A stretch of DNA of 7,314 nt from assembly GCA_031278735.1 (NCBI GenBank), contig JAITJU010000287.1, positions 1-7,314 on the forward strand. Reading direction: 5' to 3'. The stretch is from Zoogloeaceae bacterium. Lineage in GTDB: Bacteria; Pseudomonadota; Gammaproteobacteria; Burkholderiales; Rhodocyclaceae. Under the pieces are notes generated by a model. The model worked only from the letters and a program-made list of their open reading frames with translations, was not told where the DNA came from and searched no databases. The position numbers and the translations under genes are program-made. Positions 6,317-7,314 of this stretch are shown here, one piece after another; the first letter of the stretch is position 1; every line of letters begins with the position of its first letter.

Positions 6317-6949
6317 ATGAATACGCCGCCCTCGCGCATTGCCGCCGACCCTCCCGTGGGCGCGTCCGCCGCGGAATCGCCCGCGGCCGCGCGCGCCGAA
6401 TCCGCCGCGTCGCCCGCCCCGGAACCCGGTCCGCGGGAGATACTGAAAACGTTGTACGCGCGCTTCCCCGTTTTCCGCGCGGGGGAACCGCTGGCCATCG
6501 GCATCGACAAGGCGGTGCGCGCCGAGTTGCCCGATCTGCCCAGAAAGAGCCTGCGTATCGCCCTTTCCATCCACACGCACAGCAACCGTTATCTGCGCAA
6601 CACGGCAAAAGCCCGGCATCGTCTCGATTTGCAGAGCGCGCCCGCGGGCGAAATTACCGAAAGTCAGCGCCAGTATGCCGCCGAACATCTGCGCGAACGC
6701 CTGAAAAAACAGGTCGAAACCGCCGCGGCAACGCCCGCCGCAGCCGCTGCGGCAACGCCCGCCGCCGTTCCGCCCGCATCCGCCGAAACGCGCGAAAAGA
6801 CGCCCGTCAATGCCCGCCGCCCTGTAAAAGCCACGGCGCCGCCGCCGCAAACGAAAAAACCGCCGCCGCCGCAAAAACCAGGAACCGCCGCACCCTTGAG
6901 CCTGAACGAAAAACTGGCGTTGCTGAGTGAAAAATTCTCCCGCAAATAA
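6317..6949 (+). CDS. proQ: ProQ/FinO-domain RNA chaperone
   Basis: ProQ/FinO proteins bind structured sRNAs and mRNA 3' ends and act post-transcriptionally. The product has 210 residues. Residues 1-39 are an Ala/Pro-rich disordered lead. The FinO domain spans about 40-132 with the expected landmarks LYARFPVF, PLAIGID (58-64), LRIAL (79-83), HTHSNRYL (86-93), RLDL and PAGEIT (109-114), then RERLKK. Residues 133-190 are low-complexity Ala/Pro/Lys with an 8-residue repeat. The end, LSLNEKLALLSEKFSRK, resembles a conserved C-terminal tail I associate with betaproteobacterial relatives. AGGA lies 13 bases before the ATG, a somewhat long spacing, but no better start is seen. It follows secA by 42 bases without an obvious terminator, so cotranscription is likely. 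The symbol follows the family; E. coli ProQ has a different tail. RNA targets cannot be inferred. Confidence 0.9.
   Translation: MNTPPSRIAADPPVGASAAESPAAARAESAASPAPEPGPREILKTLYARFPVFRAGEPLAIGIDKAVRAELPDLPRKSLRIALSIHTHSNRYLRNTAKARHRLDLQSAPAGEITESQRQYAAEHLRERLKKQVETAAATPAAAAAATPAAVPPASAETREKTPVNARRPVKATAPPPQTKKPPPPQKPGTAAPLSLNEKLALLSEKFSRK
6725..6765 (+). repeat. 24-base tandem coding repeat in proQ tail (first block)
   Basis: A 17-base sequence GCGGCAACGCCCGCCGC occurs at 6725-6741 and again at 6749-6765, an offset of 24 bases or 8 codons. It encodes two AAATPAA-type units. It is in frame, so copy-number change would lengthen or shorten the disordered linker without a frameshift. Confidence 0.85.
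6837..6875 (+). repeat. 24-base tandem coding repeat in proQ tail (second block)
   Basis: CGCCGCCGCCGCAAA occurs at 6837-6851 and 6861-6875, again offset by 24 bases. It encodes PPPQ-rich, lysine-spaced segments (PPPQTKK then PPPPQKP). The same 8-codon period as the first block suggests past slippage or duplication in this linker, though GC-triplet bias alone could contribute. Confidence 0.8.
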
Positions 6950-6975
6950 AAACCGCCCGCCCGTTTCGCGTCATC

Positions 6976-7185
6976 ATGTTGACCGCCGCATCCGCAAATC
7001 CCAACTGCCGCGACTGCGCGCACTACGTCATTACCCATGACGCCCGTCTGCCTTACGCCTGCCGCGTCATGAACTTCAAAAGCGCCCGCTTCCCCGCGCT
7101 GGATGTCCTCGCGGCCAGCGGCACGCCCTGCCTGCGCTTCAAGGCCAGGCGCCGCCGCGCCGCCAACATGGAAAGGCGCGGTTGA
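6976..7185 (+). CDS. Small four-cysteine protein of unknown function
   Basis: A 69-residue basic protein with C11, C14, C29 and C52 in the pattern CxxC-x14-C-x22-C. Also visible are CRDCAHYVITHD, LPYACRVMNFKS and ASGTPCLRFKAR. From memory, a family of short proteins with this layout (CxxC, PxxC, GFKS, SGxPC) is widespread in Betaproteobacteria and is sometimes mislabelled as uracil-DNA glycosylase; I cannot confirm this here. The cysteines suggest a zinc-ribbon-like fold, and the Arg-rich end (RRRRAANMERR) could contact nucleic acid, which is inference. It starts 26 bases after proQ with no recognisable Shine-Dalgarno, so translation may depend on the upstream gene. Its stop falls inside a hairpin that may end the transcript. 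Function not known to me. Confidence 0.8.
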   Translation: MLTAASANPNCRDCAHYVITHDARLPYACRVMNFKSARFPALDVLAASGTPCLRFKARRRRAANMERRG

Positions 7186-7195
7186 CGCGCATTTT
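7176..7195 (+). terminator. Possible weak intrinsic terminator
   Basis: GCGCG at 7176-7180 pairs with CGCGC at 7186-7190 around a 5-base loop that contains part of the stop codon of the preceding gene, followed by ATTTT. The stem is short and the T-run only four bases, so termination may be partial. Its location at the end of the secA-proQ group is the main support. Confidence 0.4.
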
Positions 7196-7275
7196 CCGCA
7201 GGTAATTTTTCTGATCCCTGAATAGGACTAAACTCCGGAACTTGCAAAGCTGCTTTCAACGATAAAAGGTGGGGC

Positions 7276-7314
7276 ATGGATATCAACAAAACCATTATTG
7301 CGCCGGTTGTGCAG
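7276..7314 (+). CDS. Start of an unidentified gene, cut by right edge
   Basis: Only 13 codons are visible, MDINKTIIAPVVQ, which is too little to name the product. The start is supported by AAGGTGGGG at 7266-7274, with AAGG 6 bases from the ATG. The 90 bases upstream are AT-richer than the coding regions and include TAAACT at 7229-7234 as a weak -10 candidate without a clear -35, so the gene may have its own promoter after the possible terminator at 7176-7195. Confidence 0.55.
   Translation, partial: MDINKTIIAPVVQ

Noticed and set aside
5699..6874. 391-residue antisense frame over the secA end and proQ
   Set aside because: The Arg/Gly/Phe-rich product is a shadow of the Ala/Pro-rich ProQ tail and the SecA end; no start signal or family match.
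7241..7259. Imperfect dyad TTGCAAAGC / GCTTTCAA before the last gene
   Set aside because: Only 5 paired bases before a bulge; too weak to call an operator or terminator.

Overview
The window reads as chromosomal core DNA of a GC-rich Gram-negative bacterium, most likely a betaproteobacterium. The evidence is the order tig-clpP-clpX, a 902-residue SecA with a C-terminal zinc tail, a ProQ/FinO protein with an alanine/proline/lysine-rich tail, and a small four-cysteine protein of a type I associate with Betaproteobacteria. The genus cannot be named from sequence alone. I see no mobile element, CRISPR array, tRNA or rRNA.

Layout. Positions 1-3183 hold a leftward protein-quality-control operon: tig (trigger factor), clpP (protease subunit) and clpX (unfoldase, cut by the left edge about 30 codons before its expected end). 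Gaps are 32 and 28 bases and each gene has its own ribosome binding site. Positions 3184-3565 are a 382-base divergent intergenic region with one extended -10 promoter candidate facing each way. Positions 3566-7185 hold a rightward group: secA, a proQ/finO-domain gene 42 bases later, then a 69-residue four-cysteine protein 26 bases later. A new gene starts at 7276 after a good ribosome binding site, but only 13 codons are visible.

How the genes fit together. Trigger factor meets nascent chains at the ribosome exit. SecA drives post-translational export through SecYEG. ClpXP removes tagged or failed proteins. The divergent arrangement therefore puts targeting/folding and degradation on two sides of one regulatory region. 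ProQ/FinO is an RNA chaperone and probably shares the secA transcript.

No wholly new system is evident. The most notable signals are regulatory. (1) The tig-secA intergenic region is mirror-symmetric: an exact 15-base inverted repeat lies inside it, and the same 7-base core recurs exactly 60 bases outward on each side at the two promoters. (2) The only good Shine-Dalgarno of secA lies 25 bases before its ATG, separated by a CUUG-capped hairpin, and is ideally placed for a 5-codon TTG mini-ORF whose stop overlaps the secA ATG. (3) ClpX has a changed RKH pore-loop motif (RKK) and a one-residue insertion in its zinc-binding domain.
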